A DNA stretch of 64,000 nt from Pelagihabitans sp963760375 (GCA_963760375.1 CAVXCS010000007.1:744001-808000); one strand, 5' to 3'. Shown: positions 52,536 through 62,467, counted from the stretch's first letter. The notes: generated by a model not told the origin, from the letters alone. Numbers and translations are program-made.

Positions 52536-53411
52536 TTAATCGCCCGCTTTTGTATCCCGTTCAATTTTTTTGGTCAATTCAATAAAGTCGGTCACCTTCA
52601 ATTGTTCGGGGCGAAGGTCGAAAATTGGATCTTCCCTGAAATCGTCCGAGAGCGAAAACGATTTGAGACTGTTCCGCATGGTTTTACGGCGCTGGTTGAA
52701 AGCGGTTTTGACCACTTTGAAGAACAAACGTTCATCGCAGGGCAACAAAAACACAGGTCTCCGGGTAAGTCTAAGCACTCCTGATTGTACTTTCGGTGGG
52801 GGGTCAAAGACTTCGGGGGCCACCGAAAACAGATATTCGGCTTCATAAAAGGCCTGCACCAACACCGAAAGGATGCCATAGGTCTTGCTGCCCTCCTTGG
52901 CACAAATGCGTTGGGCGACCTCCTTTTGGAACATCCCGGAAAACTCGGGGACCCTTTCCCTTACCTCCAACATTTTAAAAACAATCTGGGTTGAGATATT
53001 GTACGGAAAATTGCCGGTGATGGCAAAGGGCGCCCCGCCGAAAAGGGTCGATAGGTCATAATGTAAAAAATCGGCTTCTACCACCTCCAGGTCGCTGCCG
53101 GCCTGCAGGGCATCGGCATGATCCAATGCAAAACTATGGTTGAGGTAAATGATCGATTCGGCATCCAGGTCCATGGCCACCAGGTTTACCCTGCGCATTA
53201 AAAGATATTTCGTGAGAACGCCCATCCCAGGGCCAATTTCAATCACATTTTTGGTTTCCTGCAGCGAAAGGGTCGCCGCAATGGCCTGGGCTATGGTTTC
53301 ATCCTTCAGGAAATGCTGTCCAAGATGTTTTTTAGCCTTCACCGGTCGCGATGCGTTTCTTTCAACACTCTGATACCCCTGATGACGGTGCTTATTGCCT
53401 TTTTTGGACAT
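52536..53411 (-). CDS. rsmA: 16S rRNA dimethyladenosine transferase
   Basis: A 291-residue KsgA-type methyltransferase that dimethylates the two adjacent adenines near the 3' end of 16S rRNA. The start at 53411 gives MSKKGNKHRHQGYQS; a longer ORF start at 53459 overlaps the upstream gene. Motifs are KAKKHLGQHFLKDETIAQAIA, SAM site VIEIGPGMGVLTKYLL, and the catalytic NFPYNIST. The C-terminal domain is the family type (FNQRRKTMRNSLKSF). An N-terminal Lys/His-rich extension of about 25 residues precedes the conserved core. Confidence 0.96.
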   Translation of the reverse strand: MSKKGNKHRHQGYQSVERNASRPVKAKKHLGQHFLKDETIAQAIAATLSLQETKNVIEIGPGMGVLTKYLLMRRVNLVAMDLDAESIIYLNHSFALDHADALQAGSDLEVVEADFLHYDLSTLFGGAPFAITGNFPYNISTQIVFKMLEVRERVPEFSGMFQKEVAQRICAKEGSKTYGILSVLVQAFYEAEYLFSVAPEVFDPPPKVQSGVLRLTRRPVFLLPCDERLFFKVVKTAFNQRRKTMRNSLKSFSLSDDFREDPIFDLRPEQLKVTDFIELTKKIERDTKAGD

Positions 53412-53437
53412 GGTCCGGATTTTAGCGCAAGTTAACT

Positions 53438-53761
53438 TTAAATGCCAACATAAACCCAAGCCGATTTACCCGACTCCAAGCGCGTTTTTACCCTCTGGTA
53501 CCCATCCCCTTCATAGGCATCGGCTTTTTCCAGGTCGTTTTTTGTGATCTCGTAGACCATTCCATCGAGAAGTTCTTGGGGATTACCGGTAGCATAAACA
53601 ATCGGATATAGTCCTTCCAGTTTCTGTCGCTTTTGTCGAAAGCCTATCAAACGGTCGGGGGAACCGCTGAGTTTTCTGCCGAAAAGCTGCTGTTGGATGG
53701 TTTCCCACTGCAGGCTGCCATAGGTGAACAGCAATTCATGAGATTGCCCTTTTTTGTTCAT
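53438..53761 (-). CDS. gamma-glutamylcyclotransferase (AIG2-like) family protein
   Basis: A 107-residue GGCT-fold protein. The YGSL ligand loop is FTYGSLQWE and the catalytic-type glutamate sits in KADAYEGDGYQR. Members open or cyclise gamma-glutamyl or gamma-glutamylamine groups; the specific substrate is unknown. Its start overlaps the DUF4286 stop by four bases (ATGA) and its stop lies 26 bases before rsmA, so the three genes are co-transcribed. Confidence 0.88.
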   Translation of the reverse strand: MNKKGQSHELLFTYGSLQWETIQQQLFGRKLSGSPDRLIGFRQKRQKLEGLYPIVYATGNPQELLDGMVYEITKNDLEKADAYEGDGYQRVKTRLESGKSAWVYVGI

Positions 53762-54078
53762 TGTTCACTGATAACTTCCATCTCGGTGCGGAAGGAAACA
53801 AATTTGTTGTCGAACCTTTTCAAAACATCGGCCCGCAATCTAGGCGCATCTTCTTGATAATATTTTTGCAAGGTCGCTTTATCGGGGGCCGTAAACTGCA
53901 CCGAATAGGTGGTACCGCCCATATCCTCATCGACCAATACCCTGCACATTTTCGCATTGAGGAACTTCCCGGTCGCCAGCACATCGGGAATGTGGGTTTC
54001 CTGCATCCAAAGGAGCCATTGCTCATGAACGGAGTCTTCGATATTGGTGGTAACGTTGTAGATATACATATGCGGCAT
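53758..54078 (-). CDS. DUF4286 family protein
   Basis: A 106-residue small soluble protein, recognised from YIYNVTTNIEDSVHEQWLLW, HIPDVLATGKFLNAKMCRVL and YSVQFTAPDKATLQKYYQE. It looks like a ferredoxin-like or dimeric alpha-beta-barrel fold, but no function is known. A second possible start is the internal methionine at 54069. The gene is widely kept near rsmA and the TPR gene in Flavobacteriia, which is the main evidence that it is real. Confidence 0.85.
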   Translation of the reverse strand: MPHMYIYNVTTNIEDSVHEQWLLWMQETHIPDVLATGKFLNAKMCRVLVDEDMGGTTYSVQFTAPDKATLQKYYQEDAPRLRADVLKRFDNKFVSFRTEMEVISEQ

Positions 54079-54121
54079 CGGGCATTAGTAATCGGTGAAT
54101 GATTTCTGGTCGTGCTTCCGC

Positions 54122-55912
54122 TCAATTGATCGAATCGCCCCGAAGCGTTCTAAAATTTTTACGCGCTTGCGGAAAGTAATAACTGTCCTGAAAATTATAG
54201 ATGATTTTCTCATACTGTTCTTTTGCCTTTGCGGGTTGATCGAGCACATTCCGGTAGAGTTCCGCCAAAGCGAAATGGGCGTCATCGGCCAATATCCCAT
54301 CGCCATAAAACGATAAGATCTTCAGGTAATTGAATTCGGCCGTTTCATAATCCTTTATCGATTCCAGAAGTTGAGCCTGTTTTAGCAGGGCCTCATCCTC
54401 TATTTTTTCCCCTTTGTGCTGCTGTAGAATGTCATCCAAGACAGCAATGGCATCCTTTGTCTTTTTTTGGTAGCCCAAAAGATCGGCTTGGGCGTATTTT
54501 TTCAAAGCGGTCTGGGTAGAGTCTTCCAATGAATTGTCGGATATCAACAAACTCAACTGCATGGCATCATTGGCCATCAATTGGGAGGTAGATCCCCGGA
54601 GCACTTTTAATTGGGTGAGCGCCCAATCAAAATCTCCTTTGTAAAAACTCGTCTGTGCCACTTTGAAGCGGGCGTCCTGTCCCAGAACATCGTTTTTTAG
54701 GCTTTTCTGTACCTGTGAATAGTATATCAATGCCTCATTGAACTTTTTATCGAATACCAAGATGTCTCCCAGCGCCAATTTAATGAAAGCCGTTCCGCGT
54801 TGGTTGAGGGGCAGGTCCAAACTTTTTTTGAGAATATCAATGGCGGGCTCAGGGCTGTCTTTTCTAAAGGTCAAAAAATTGGCATAGGCAACCTGAAGTT
54901 GCAGGGTTTGGGTATTATACCCATAAATGGCCATCAGGGTTTCGAATTCTTTTTGAATGGCGATGAGCTGGTTTTCTTCGGCGTTCAGAAGTTGAAGGTC
55001 CAAGAGATTTAACTGGGCATTTAATTTGGTGACCCCGTCATTGGTATTTTCCACGATATATTCGAAAATAGCTTGGGCTACCTCAAGGTCCCTGTCTTTC
55101 AGGGCCAGGTCGCCCAAACCTTCCAAACGTTGAATGGTGGCGCCGTCAAGTCTTTTAAAGATGGCCTTTTCTTGTCTGAAGGCGCTGTCATATTGCTTTT
55201 GCTGCACAAAAAGCCAACTCAGGAGCTCGTTCCATAGGATATCCGGGTTGGACTGGGCATTGCTCAAAAGGATTTTTTTGAATTTAATGTTGTTTTCGTT
55301 CACCGGATCTGCGGTAATGAATTCGTCGATGTTGCGCAGCACATTTGATTTGGAGGTCCTCCCTTCCAGAATCAGATCGAGGTAGGAGGCATACATTCTT
55401 TCTATATCGCCCTGTTCCCCATAAATACGGGCCATCTGGTATTTGTAATCCAATTTGGGATTGAGCGCCATCGCCCTCGAATAGGCCTTCAGGGCATAGT
55501 CTAACAGGGCATATTTTTGGAATCGGAGGCCCACGCCATATCCATAGTTGGAATTTTCATCGATTTTCGATAGGGCCTTCAGGTATTGTACTTCCGCTTT
55601 TTCCGGATCGTTCTGGAGCATGTAGTTGTAACCGAGCTCCACAAAGAATGTGGGATAGGCCGTTTTTTGGTCCAATTCCCGTAAAAGATATTCCTCGGCA
55701 TCGGCATAGCGTTCCAGTTGCTGATAGCATGCGATCAGCCCCTCGCCATAATCGGTACGGCGGGGATTGTCCTGGACCAGTTTTTCATAGAATACCACTG
55801 CTTTTTCAAATTCCCCGTCGTTGAAATACTGTTTGGCCAAAAAGTCTTCCTGGCCGAAAGCAAATAAGGGAACAAGCAATACTAAAAAGATCGGAAATAG
55901 CCTCAATTGCAC
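54122..55912 (-). CDS. tetratricopeptide repeat protein, exported
   Basis: A 596-residue TPR protein with a signal peptide ending near FAFGQ. The repeats begin with YFNDGEFEKAVVFYEKLVQ and continue through the protein, with a last group at EKIEDEALLKQAQLLESI and DAHFALAELYRNVL. TPRs form a superhelical protein-binding scaffold, probably in the periplasm. The start codon is GTG (55912), only eight bases downstream of a TATCTTTG box; a TTG at 55906 is the other possible start. It lies between serS and DUF4286 as in other flavobacteria. Confidence 0.85.
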   Translation of the reverse strand: MQLRLFPIFLVLLVPLFAFGQEDFLAKQYFNDGEFEKAVVFYEKLVQDNPRRTDYGEGLIACYQQLERYADAEEYLLRELDQKTAYPTFFVELGYNYMLQNDPEKAEVQYLKALSKIDENSNYGYGVGLRFQKYALLDYALKAYSRAMALNPKLDYKYQMARIYGEQGDIERMYASYLDLILEGRTSKSNVLRNIDEFITADPVNENNIKFKKILLSNAQSNPDILWNELLSWLFVQQKQYDSAFRQEKAIFKRLDGATIQRLEGLGDLALKDRDLEVAQAIFEYIVENTNDGVTKLNAQLNLLDLQLLNAEENQLIAIQKEFETLMAIYGYNTQTLQLQVAYANFLTFRKDSPEPAIDILKKSLDLPLNQRGTAFIKLALGDILVFDKKFNEALIYYSQVQKSLKNDVLGQDARFKVAQTSFYKGDFDWALTQLKVLRGSTSQLMANDAMQLSLLISDNSLEDSTQTALKKYAQADLLGYQKKTKDAIAVLDDILQQHKGEKIEDEALLKQAQLLESIKDYETAEFNYLKILSFYGDGILADDAHFALAELYRNVLDQPAKAKEQYEKIIYNFQDSYYFPQARKNFRTLRGDSIN

Positions 55913-55920
55913 TTTTTTAC

Positions 55921-55928
55921 CAAAGATA
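55921..55928 (-). promoter_or_regulatory. -7 promoter box for the TPR gene
   Basis: The minus strand reads TATCTTTG, a perfect TAnnTTTG, ending eight bases before the GTG start. If used, the message would be leaderless or nearly so. Confidence 0.4.
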
Positions 55929-55969
55929 AGCAGAAAGTGGCCAACGGGTGTTAAGGTTTTCCAAACGGC

Positions 55970-57241
55970 CTAGCCAATGGCATCGAAACCACAATACGGG
56001 ACCAATACTTTTGGAATTTTGATATGGTCTGTCTCTTGATAGTTTTCCAAAATACCGGCCAATACTCGGGGAAGTGCCAGGGAACTCCCGTTGAGGGTAT
56101 GCGCCAGCTGGCTTTTACCTTGGGCATCCTTATAACGCAATTTCAGACGATTGGCTTGGAAAGACTCAAAATTGGAGACGGAACTGATTTCCAGCCACCG
56201 GTCTTGGGCGGTGGAAAAAACTTCAAAATCGTAGGTAAGTGCCGAGGTAAAGCCCAAGTCTCCCCCGCAGAGCCTGAGGATACGATAGGGAAGCTCCAAT
56301 TCCCTGAGGATTTCCTTGACATGTTCTACCATGCCATCGAGGGCTTCATAGGACCTATCGGGATGTTCGACCCTTACGATCTCTACCTTATCGAACTGAT
56401 GTAGGCGGTTAAGGCCGCGAACATGTGCGCCATAGCTGCCCGCTTCCCTTCTAAAACAAGGGGTATAGGCGGTGTAACGCAAGGGGAAGTCTGCCTCCTC
56501 CAAGATCACATCGCGGAGTAAATTGGTAACGGGTACCTCGGCTGTGGGAATCAAGTAAAGATCATCTGCCCCAACATGGTACATTTGGCCTTCTTTATCG
56601 GGCAACTGCCCCGTACCATAGCCAGAGGCCTCATTGACAAGGTGTGGCACCTGCATTTCGGTATAGCCGGCAGCGGTGTTCTTGTCCAAAAAATAGGAAA
56701 TCAGGGCCCTTTGCAGTCTCGCCCCTTTTCCCTTATAAACGGGAAAGCCCGCACCCGTAATCTTAACGCCCAATTCGAAATCGATGATATCGTATTTCTT
56801 GGCCAGTTCCCAGTGGGGCAGGGCATCATGGTTCAACTTTGGTATTTCCCCTTCCTTAAATACCTCCTCATTATCATCGGCCGTTTTGCCACTGGGCACC
56901 AAGTTGTGGGGTACGTTGGGAATTTGGTACAACAGCGATTGCAGTTCGTCGGAGGCCGTGTTCAAGGCTTCGCCCAATCGCCTGGCGTCTTCCTTCAGCG
57001 AAGTCGTTTTTTCCTTCAAGAGATTGGCCTCCTCTTTTTTGCCGCTTTTAAAAAGCGTCCCGATCTCCTTGGAGAGCCTATTCGATTCGGCCAAAGATGC
57101 ATCCAATTCGGTTTGTGTCGCGCGTCGTATCTTATCGATCCGAAGTACATTTTCCACCAATGGCGTGGCATCCATATTCCTTTTTTTTAAGGCCGTAATA
57201 ATCTCGTCGTGCTGGTCTCGGAAGGCCTGAAGCTGTAGCAT
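55970..57241 (-). CDS. serS: serine--tRNA ligase
   Basis: A 423-residue class II synthetase that charges tRNA-Ser and tRNA-Sec. The N-terminal long coiled-coil arm (RIDKIRRATQTELDASLAESNRL) reaches the tRNA variable arm. Motif 2 is the FRREAGSYGAHVRGLNRLHQ region and motif 3 is NGSSLALPRVLAGILENYQ. The ATG at 57241 fits the family N-terminus (MLQLQAFRDQHDEII). It has a -7 box 19 bases upstream. Confidence 0.97.
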   Translation of the reverse strand: MLQLQAFRDQHDEIITALKKRNMDATPLVENVLRIDKIRRATQTELDASLAESNRLSKEIGTLFKSGKKEEANLLKEKTTSLKEDARRLGEALNTASDELQSLLYQIPNVPHNLVPSGKTADDNEEVFKEGEIPKLNHDALPHWELAKKYDIIDFELGVKITGAGFPVYKGKGARLQRALISYFLDKNTAAGYTEMQVPHLVNEASGYGTGQLPDKEGQMYHVGADDLYLIPTAEVPVTNLLRDVILEEADFPLRYTAYTPCFRREAGSYGAHVRGLNRLHQFDKVEIVRVEHPDRSYEALDGMVEHVKEILRELELPYRILRLCGGDLGFTSALTYDFEVFSTAQDRWLEISSVSNFESFQANRLKLRYKDAQGKSQLAHTLNGSSLALPRVLAGILENYQETDHIKIPKVLVPYCGFDAIG

Positions 57242-57259
57242 TTAAATTGATTTAAGCTG

Positions 57260-57267
57260 CAAATTTA
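57260..57267 (-). promoter_or_regulatory. -7 promoter box for serS
   Basis: The minus strand reads TAAATTTG, fitting TAnnTTTG, 18 bases before the serS ATG. Confidence 0.35.
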
Positions 57268-57328
57268 AGGTAACTTATCCTTAAAAACCTATACATTTAG
57301 TGCAGATATCTTCAAACAAAATACATTC

Positions 57329-57715
57329 ATGCACTTTGAACACTACGCCCTCAATGTTTTAAACCCGAAAGAGATGGCCCATTGGTATATCGCACATTTG
57401 GGCCTTGAGCTGGTAAGCCAACAGAAAGAGGCGCCCTTCATGACATTTCTGGCAGATTCCTCGCATAGGGTGGTCATGGAGCTTTATCTCAGACCCGACG
57501 CTGAAATGACCGATTTCAAAGAAAAACACCCGCTCACTTTTCATATGGCGTTCATTTCTCAAAATGCCGAGGAAGATAAACGAAGATTGTTGGCGCAAGG
57601 CGCCTCTTACTGGGATGAGGTGAAAAAAGAGGATGGCAGCCATCTCGTCATGCTGAGAGATCCTTGGGGAATCCCCTTGCAGTTGTGCCAAAGAACAAAA
57701 GGTTTGTCGCTTTAA
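57329..57715 (+). CDS. VOC family (glyoxalase-like) protein
   Basis: A 128-residue vicinal-oxygen-chelate protein. It begins MHFEHYALNVLNPKEMAHWYIAHLGLEL, with the metal-binding histidine position in FEHYALNV, and ends DPWGIPLQLCQR with the matching acidic position Gln/Leu rather than a clear Glu. It is unlike the VOC gene at 48.5 kb and not a close paralogue. It may lack one metal ligand, which would favour a binding rather than catalytic role. It is the only plus-strand gene between serS and ribF. Confidence 0.85.
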   Translation: MHFEHYALNVLNPKEMAHWYIAHLGLELVSQQKEAPFMTFLADSSHRVVMELYLRPDAEMTDFKEKHPLTFHMAFISQNAEEDKRRLLAQGASYWDEVKKEDGSHLVMLRDPWGIPLQLCQRTKGLSL

Positions 57716-57724
57716 ACAAAACCC

Positions 57725-58654
57725 CTAACGGGCAGCAAGGATTTTTAGGGAAGTGGCCTTATCTTTAAGAAGTTGCGATTTCAAAGCTTCGACCGAACCG
57801 AATTTGTGCTCGTCACGCAGGCGTTCCAAAATATCGATTTGGATATTGGAATCGTAAAGATCTTTATCAAATTCAAAAAAATGTACTTCAATGCTTTTTT
57901 CGGTGCCCGATACCGTAGGGTTGAATCCAATATTCATCATCCCAAAAATGGGACTTCCGGCAAGATTGCTTTTGACCACATAGACCCCGTTTTTGGGGAT
58001 TAACTTATAGGATTCGCCCAGTTCAAGGTTGGCGGTAGGAAAACCCATTTGCCGGCCCAGACCCTTGCCCTTTTTGACGGTGCCTGTCAGCATATAGGGA
58101 TAGCCCAGGTATTTGTTCGCGATATCGATATCACCTTCTTCCAGTGCTTTTCGAATTTTAGTGGAACTTACGGAAACCTGGTCGATTTCCTGGGCGGAGA
58201 TTTCCTCCACATCGAAATCAAAGGTGTTGCCGAAAATGATAAGGTCGTTGATGTTGGCGTTTCGGTTCCGGCCAAACCGATGGTCGTAACCGATCACTAT
58301 TTTTTTGGTCTTCAAACGGTTCACCAATATATCCCTTACGAAAGCGGTAGCCGACAAACGGGAAAATTCTTTCGTGAAAGGGTGGATGATCAAATAATCA
58401 AGGCCCATTTCTTCGAGTATCTTCGCTTTTTCTTCCATGGTGTTCAAAAGCTTGATGTCCGCATCTTTTTGTAAGACCATTCTGGGATGCGGAAAGAAAG
58501 TCAGCACGGTTGATCTAAGCCCCTTCGCTTCGGCATTTTTGATCAATCGCTCCAGTATCGTTCGATGGCCGACATGTACCCCATCGAAGGTGCCTATGGT
58601 GACGGCACTGGGATGCTGTTCGTCGTAATTCGAGATGCTTTGGACTGTTACCAC
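57725..58654 (-). CDS. ribF: bifunctional riboflavin kinase/FMN adenylyltransferase
   Basis: A 309-residue RibF that phosphorylates riboflavin to FMN and adenylylates FMN to FAD. The N-terminal FAD synthetase domain has TIGTFDGVHVGHRTIL at residues 19-34 and VIGYDHRFGRNRNANI. The C-terminal riboflavin kinase domain holds GFPTANLELGESYKL and FGMMNIGFNPTVSG. Both halves are complete. The gene is convergent with the VOC gene, leaving nine bases between stops. Confidence 0.96.
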   Translation of the reverse strand: MVTVQSISNYDEQHPSAVTIGTFDGVHVGHRTILERLIKNAEAKGLRSTVLTFFPHPRMVLQKDADIKLLNTMEEKAKILEEMGLDYLIIHPFTKEFSRLSATAFVRDILVNRLKTKKIVIGYDHRFGRNRNANINDLIIFGNTFDFDVEEISAQEIDQVSVSSTKIRKALEEGDIDIANKYLGYPYMLTGTVKKGKGLGRQMGFPTANLELGESYKLIPKNGVYVVKSNLAGSPIFGMMNIGFNPTVSGTEKSIEVHFFEFDKDLYDSNIQIDILERLRDEHKFGSVEALKSQLLKDKATSLKILAAR

Positions 58655-58676
58655 TAGAAAATAATGAGAAAAAACT

Positions 58677-58684
58677 TATCTTTG
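58677..58684 (+). promoter_or_regulatory. -7 promoter box for the metalloprotease gene
   Basis: TATCTTTG is a perfect TAnnTTTG. It lies inside the first possible ORF codons from 58664 and so shows that translation starts at 58706, with a leader of about 16 bases. Confidence 0.5.
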
Positions 58685-58705
58685 AATTTGGTTAAAACCC
58701 CCTTG

Positions 58706-61700
58706 ATGATTACAAAATTACGGCTTGTTTTCTCATTTTCCATACTATTTACATGCTTTTCCGGTCTCGCCCAGCATGGTTATTGGAAACAAGAGGGAAC
58801 AAAACCGACCATGGCGTCCGAAAAGTTTCGCAAAATGGACGTCTCGGAAGGGAGGCTGTATTCCGTCGATCAAGGAGCGGTAAAGCGAATTTTGGCCGAC
58901 AAGTCTACGGCTAACCGCCCCAATATCCTATATTTTCCCGATGTTGATGGAAAGTTACTGGCCTTCGAAGTTACCGAATCGCCCGTGTTATCGCCAGCTC
59001 TTTCTGCGAAATACCCTGAGATAAAATCCTTTATCGGCAAAGGTCTCAACGGCCGGCACGACAAAATCCGTTTCAGCATGTCCCACAAAGGCATACAGAG
59101 TATGATCGTACATGGCGACCAACGGCCGGCCACCTTTATGCAATTGGCATCGAAGGATACCTATATGGTCTATTCGCGTAACGGACAACTGCAAAAAGAC
59201 ATCGACTTCGTCTGTGAGACCAAGTCGAGCCTCGTAACAACAATGGGAGGCCTGGTTCAAAAACCTGTTGACGGGCAAGTGCTCAGAAAATACCGCTTGG
59301 CGGTTTCCGCCACGGGAGAATATACCCAATACCATGGGGGCACCGTGGTCGATGCCCTCGCGGCGATCAACGCCACCGTGACCAGGATCAATGAGGTTTT
59401 TGAAACCGATCTGGCGGTCAGCCTCGAATTGGTGGCCGATACCGATAAGGTGATTTATACCAACAGTGCCACGGACCCCTATAATGGCAATTTGAACGCT
59501 GAGGCACAAAACGCGTTTACCACGGAAATAGGGGCAGCGAATTACGATATCGGGCACTTGTTCCACAAAGCAAATAATGGCGGTAATGCTGGATTCATCG
59601 GGAGGATTTGTGTCGATAGCCAAAAGGGTAGCGCCTTTGCCGCCGCCCAGATTCCCGAGGGCGATATTTTTGACCTTGACTTTGTCGGCCACGAAATGGG
59701 ACACCAACTTGGGGCCAACCATACCTGGTCGTTCGAATCGGAAGGAACCTTGGTGCAATTCGAGCCGGGCAGTGGTTCAACCATCATGGGTTATGCGGGC
59801 ATCACCGGAATCAACAATGTTGCCCTAAATGGCGACGACTATTTTCATTACATCAGTATCGTACAGATCCTTGATAACCTTGAATCGAAGTCTTGTGGGA
59901 CGCTTATCCCCTTGGCCAACAATCCGCCAGTGGTGGATGCGGGAATCGACCATATCATTCCGAAATCCACCGCATTTGTCCTCAGTGGGAGTGCGACCGA
60001 TGCCGACCCGGATGATATCTTGACCTATACTTGGGAAGAAATCGATGATGGGGTGGTGCCGCAGTCGACCTTTGGGCCCAACAATCCAAGCGGGGCCAAT
60101 TTTAGGTCATTAAGACCGGATACGGTACCTATCAGATATTTTCCAAGTTTGTCCAGGATTTTGTCGGGCAACCTTACCCAATCCCTCCCAACCGTAAACT
60201 CGGCATGGGAGACCGTTTCGAATGTTGAACGTCAATTGAATTTTGCATTCACCGTTCGCGACAACGCCCCTGGGGGCGGTCAGGTAGTGTCGGATCTGGT
60301 AAATATTATGGTGATCAACGCCGCAGGACCCTTTACGGTCACCTCACAAAACACGGGCGAAGCGGTTACGGCCGGCCAAGTCACGGAAATTACATGGAAC
60401 GTCGCCAATACCGATATCAGTCCCATCAACGCACAAAACGTAGATCTGCTCTTATCGACCGATGGTGGCCAAACTTTCCCAATCATTTTGGCGTCGGGAG
60501 TAACTAATAATGGCAGGCGTTCGGTAATTATTCCCGGGATACCGACAACGCAGGCACGGATCATGGTCAAGCCACAGGGGAACATCTTTTTTGCGGTGAA
60601 TGCGGTAAATTTCAGCATATTGGACTCTGAAATCATCCTTGACTTCCCTACCTTGGAATACGATATTTGCCAACCCGATGACCTATTGATCGACTTCGAT
60701 TACATTACCTCTCCCGGTTTTGCGGAAGAAGCGACCTTTAGCATTTCCTCCCCGCCCACGGGACTCGATATTTCCTTTTTGCCGGAAACGGCGGACGCCA
60801 CGGATACCCCGGTAGAAATCACCATTTCCAATACGGCCAATGTGGCACCAGGAAGTTATACCATCAATGTACTGGCCACAACGGCAAGTTTGTCCAAAGA
60901 GGTCTCCGTATTGCTGAATGTCTATGACGGTAATTTTGCCACGGTCCCCTTGCTTTCACCCCTGAATGGAGCACTTGATGTGCCCACCGTTCAGGTATTG
61001 CAATGGGAAGGAAATTCGCTTTATACAGGATATGATCTGGAATTGGCAACCGACATGGCTTTCAATGATATCGTGCAATCCGTTTCATTGGTGAATACTT
61101 CGTTCCAACCTTCGGACCTTGAAAACCAAACTACGTATTATTGGCGGGTCAAACCAAAGAATATCTGTGGCGAAGGCACCTTCGGACTGTCCTTTAGCTT
61201 CACCACCATACAGTTCAATTGTCAGGAAAAATCGGCCTCGGGTTTGCCTTTGACCATCTCTGCCAACGGTACGCCGACCATTAGTTCAAAAATCGCTTTT
61301 GTGGAAGACCTGCCATTGGCCGATATCAATGTATCCTTGGTGCTCGATCATACCTTTCTTGCTGATTTGGTGATTACCCTCACTTCCCCATCCGGCACCG
61401 TAACGACGCTTATTTCCAGTTCCTGTGGTGATTTAGAAAATATCAATGCGGTATTCGATGACGAGGGCGGTAATTTCATCTGCGGGGGTGACCCCGCCAT
61501 CAGTGGCATTATAAAACCTTTGGGGCCCTTATCGGTTTTCAATGGGGAATCGATCAAGGGGGAATGGATACTCGAAGTCAGTGATAATGCCGCTTCCGAT
61601 GGAGGATCCTTGAAATCTTTTTCGTTGGAAGTATGCGTTGAAGGGGCCTTTAGTCCGGATGAGGATGGCGACGGGGTTTTCGACATGAATGATATTTGTC

Positions 61701-62467
61701 CTGGCACGCCTCCCGACAGCGAGGTAGATGCCTCCGGATGCCCAGTGTACCGATTCGATAGTAAAAATTTCGAAATTTCTGTTCAAAGTGAATCCTGTAG
61801 GCCCAACAATGATGGGATTATCGATATTTCCGCCGTGCTACCCCTTAACTATGGCGTTACCGTTACTGGAAATGGAACCGATGTGAGCGCTAATTTCTCT
61901 GTTAACTACAGTTTGCCGAACCTTATGGCGGGTACCTATGTGGTATGTATCGACGCTATCGATGGGGACATTACTTACCAACCATCTTGTTATGAAGTAG
62001 TGATCACCGAACCCGACCCTTTGAATGTTACCGCAAAGACCTCTTTGGACGGAAGTCAGCTGATCTTGAGCCTAATGGGGTCAGATTATTATATCATCGA
62101 ATTCAATGGGCAAACCATTCAGACCAATGATGATCAATTGACCCTCGATCTGCAAAAAGGGGGAAATTCATTGAAGGTCATGACAGGACTGAGCTGCCAG
62201 GGTATTTTTGAAGATCGGTTTTTGGGCCCGGAAAGCTTGTTCCTGTTACCCAATCCGGCAACTGACTTCGTCACTGTTTATGGTAACGACAGCGAGGTGA
62301 TAACCATGGAGGTATATGGGGCGGATGGCCGTAATATCTACGCCGGCACAAGAACAATGGTGGGTTCGCAAACTATTTTGGATATTTCCGGATGGGCGTC
62401 GGGCACTTATTTTCTCAAAGTGCGTTCGGCATCCCGCACACGAACTTTTAAACTGATCAAACGATGA
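58706..62467 (+). CDS. T9SS-secreted reprolysin-type (M12B) zinc metalloprotease with P-domain and TSP3 loop
   Basis: A 1253-residue secreted protease. The start at 58706 gives a signal peptide ending near GLAQH. The catalytic domain holds the zinc motif HEMGHQLGANH with His329, Glu330, His333 and His339. It is followed by Ig/fibronectin-like segments, a proprotein-convertase P-domain (LTISANGTPTISSKIAF...GEWILEVSDNAASDGGSL), a thrombospondin type 3 calcium loop (DEDGDGVFDMNDICPG) and a C-terminal T9SS sorting domain (LFLLPNPATDFVTVYG...GTYFLKVRS). It is expected to be secreted and anchored at the surface. Protein substrate unknown. Its stop overlaps a small lipoprotein gene by ATGA. Confidence 0.93.
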   Translation: MITKLRLVFSFSILFTCFSGLAQHGYWKQEGTKPTMASEKFRKMDVSEGRLYSVDQGAVKRILADKSTANRPNILYFPDVDGKLLAFEVTESPVLSPALSAKYPEIKSFIGKGLNGRHDKIRFSMSHKGIQSMIVHGDQRPATFMQLASKDTYMVYSRNGQLQKDIDFVCETKSSLVTTMGGLVQKPVDGQVLRKYRLAVSATGEYTQYHGGTVVDALAAINATVTRINEVFETDLAVSLELVADTDKVIYTNSATDPYNGNLNAEAQNAFTTEIGAANYDIGHLFHKANNGGNAGFIGRICVDSQKGSAFAAAQIPEGDIFDLDFVGHEMGHQLGANHTWSFESEGTLVQFEPGSGSTIMGYAGITGINNVALNGDDYFHYISIVQILDNLESKSCGTLIPLANNPPVVDAGIDHIIPKSTAFVLSGSATDADPDDILTYTWEEIDDGVVPQSTFGPNNPSGANFRSLRPDTVPIRYFPSLSRILSGNLTQSLPTVNSAWETVSNVERQLNFAFTVRDNAPGGGQVVSDLVNIMVINAAGPFTVTSQNTGEAVTAGQVTEITWNVANTDISPINAQNVDLLLSTDGGQTFPIILASGVTNNGRRSVIIPGIPTTQARIMVKPQGNIFFAVNAVNFSILDSEIILDFPTLEYDICQPDDLLIDFDYITSPGFAEEATFSISSPPTGLDISFLPETADATDTPVEITISNTANVAPGSYTINVLATTASLSKEVSVLLNVYDGNFATVPLLSPLNGALDVPTVQVLQWEGNSLYTGYDLELATDMAFNDIVQSVSLVNTSFQPSDLENQTTYYWRVKPKNICGEGTFGLSFSFTTIQFNCQEKSASGLPLTISANGTPTISSKIAFVEDLPLADINVSLVLDHTFLADLVITLTSPSGTVTTLISSSCGDLENINAVFDDEGGNFICGGDPAISGIIKPLGPLSVFNGESIKGEWILEVSDNAASDGGSLKSFSLEVCVEGAFSPDEDGDGVFDMNDICPGTPPDSEVDASGCPVYRFDSKNFEISVQSESCRPNNDGIIDISAVLPLNYGVTVTGNGTDVSANFSVNYSLPNLMAGTYVVCIDAIDGDITYQPSCYEVVITEPDPLNVTAKTSLDGSQLILSLMGSDYYIIEFNGQTIQTNDDQLTLDLQKGGNSLKVMTGLSCQGIFEDRFLGPESLFLLPNPATDFVTVYGNDSEVITMEVYGADGRNIYAGTRTMVGSQTILDISGWASGTYFLKVRSASRTRTFKLIKR

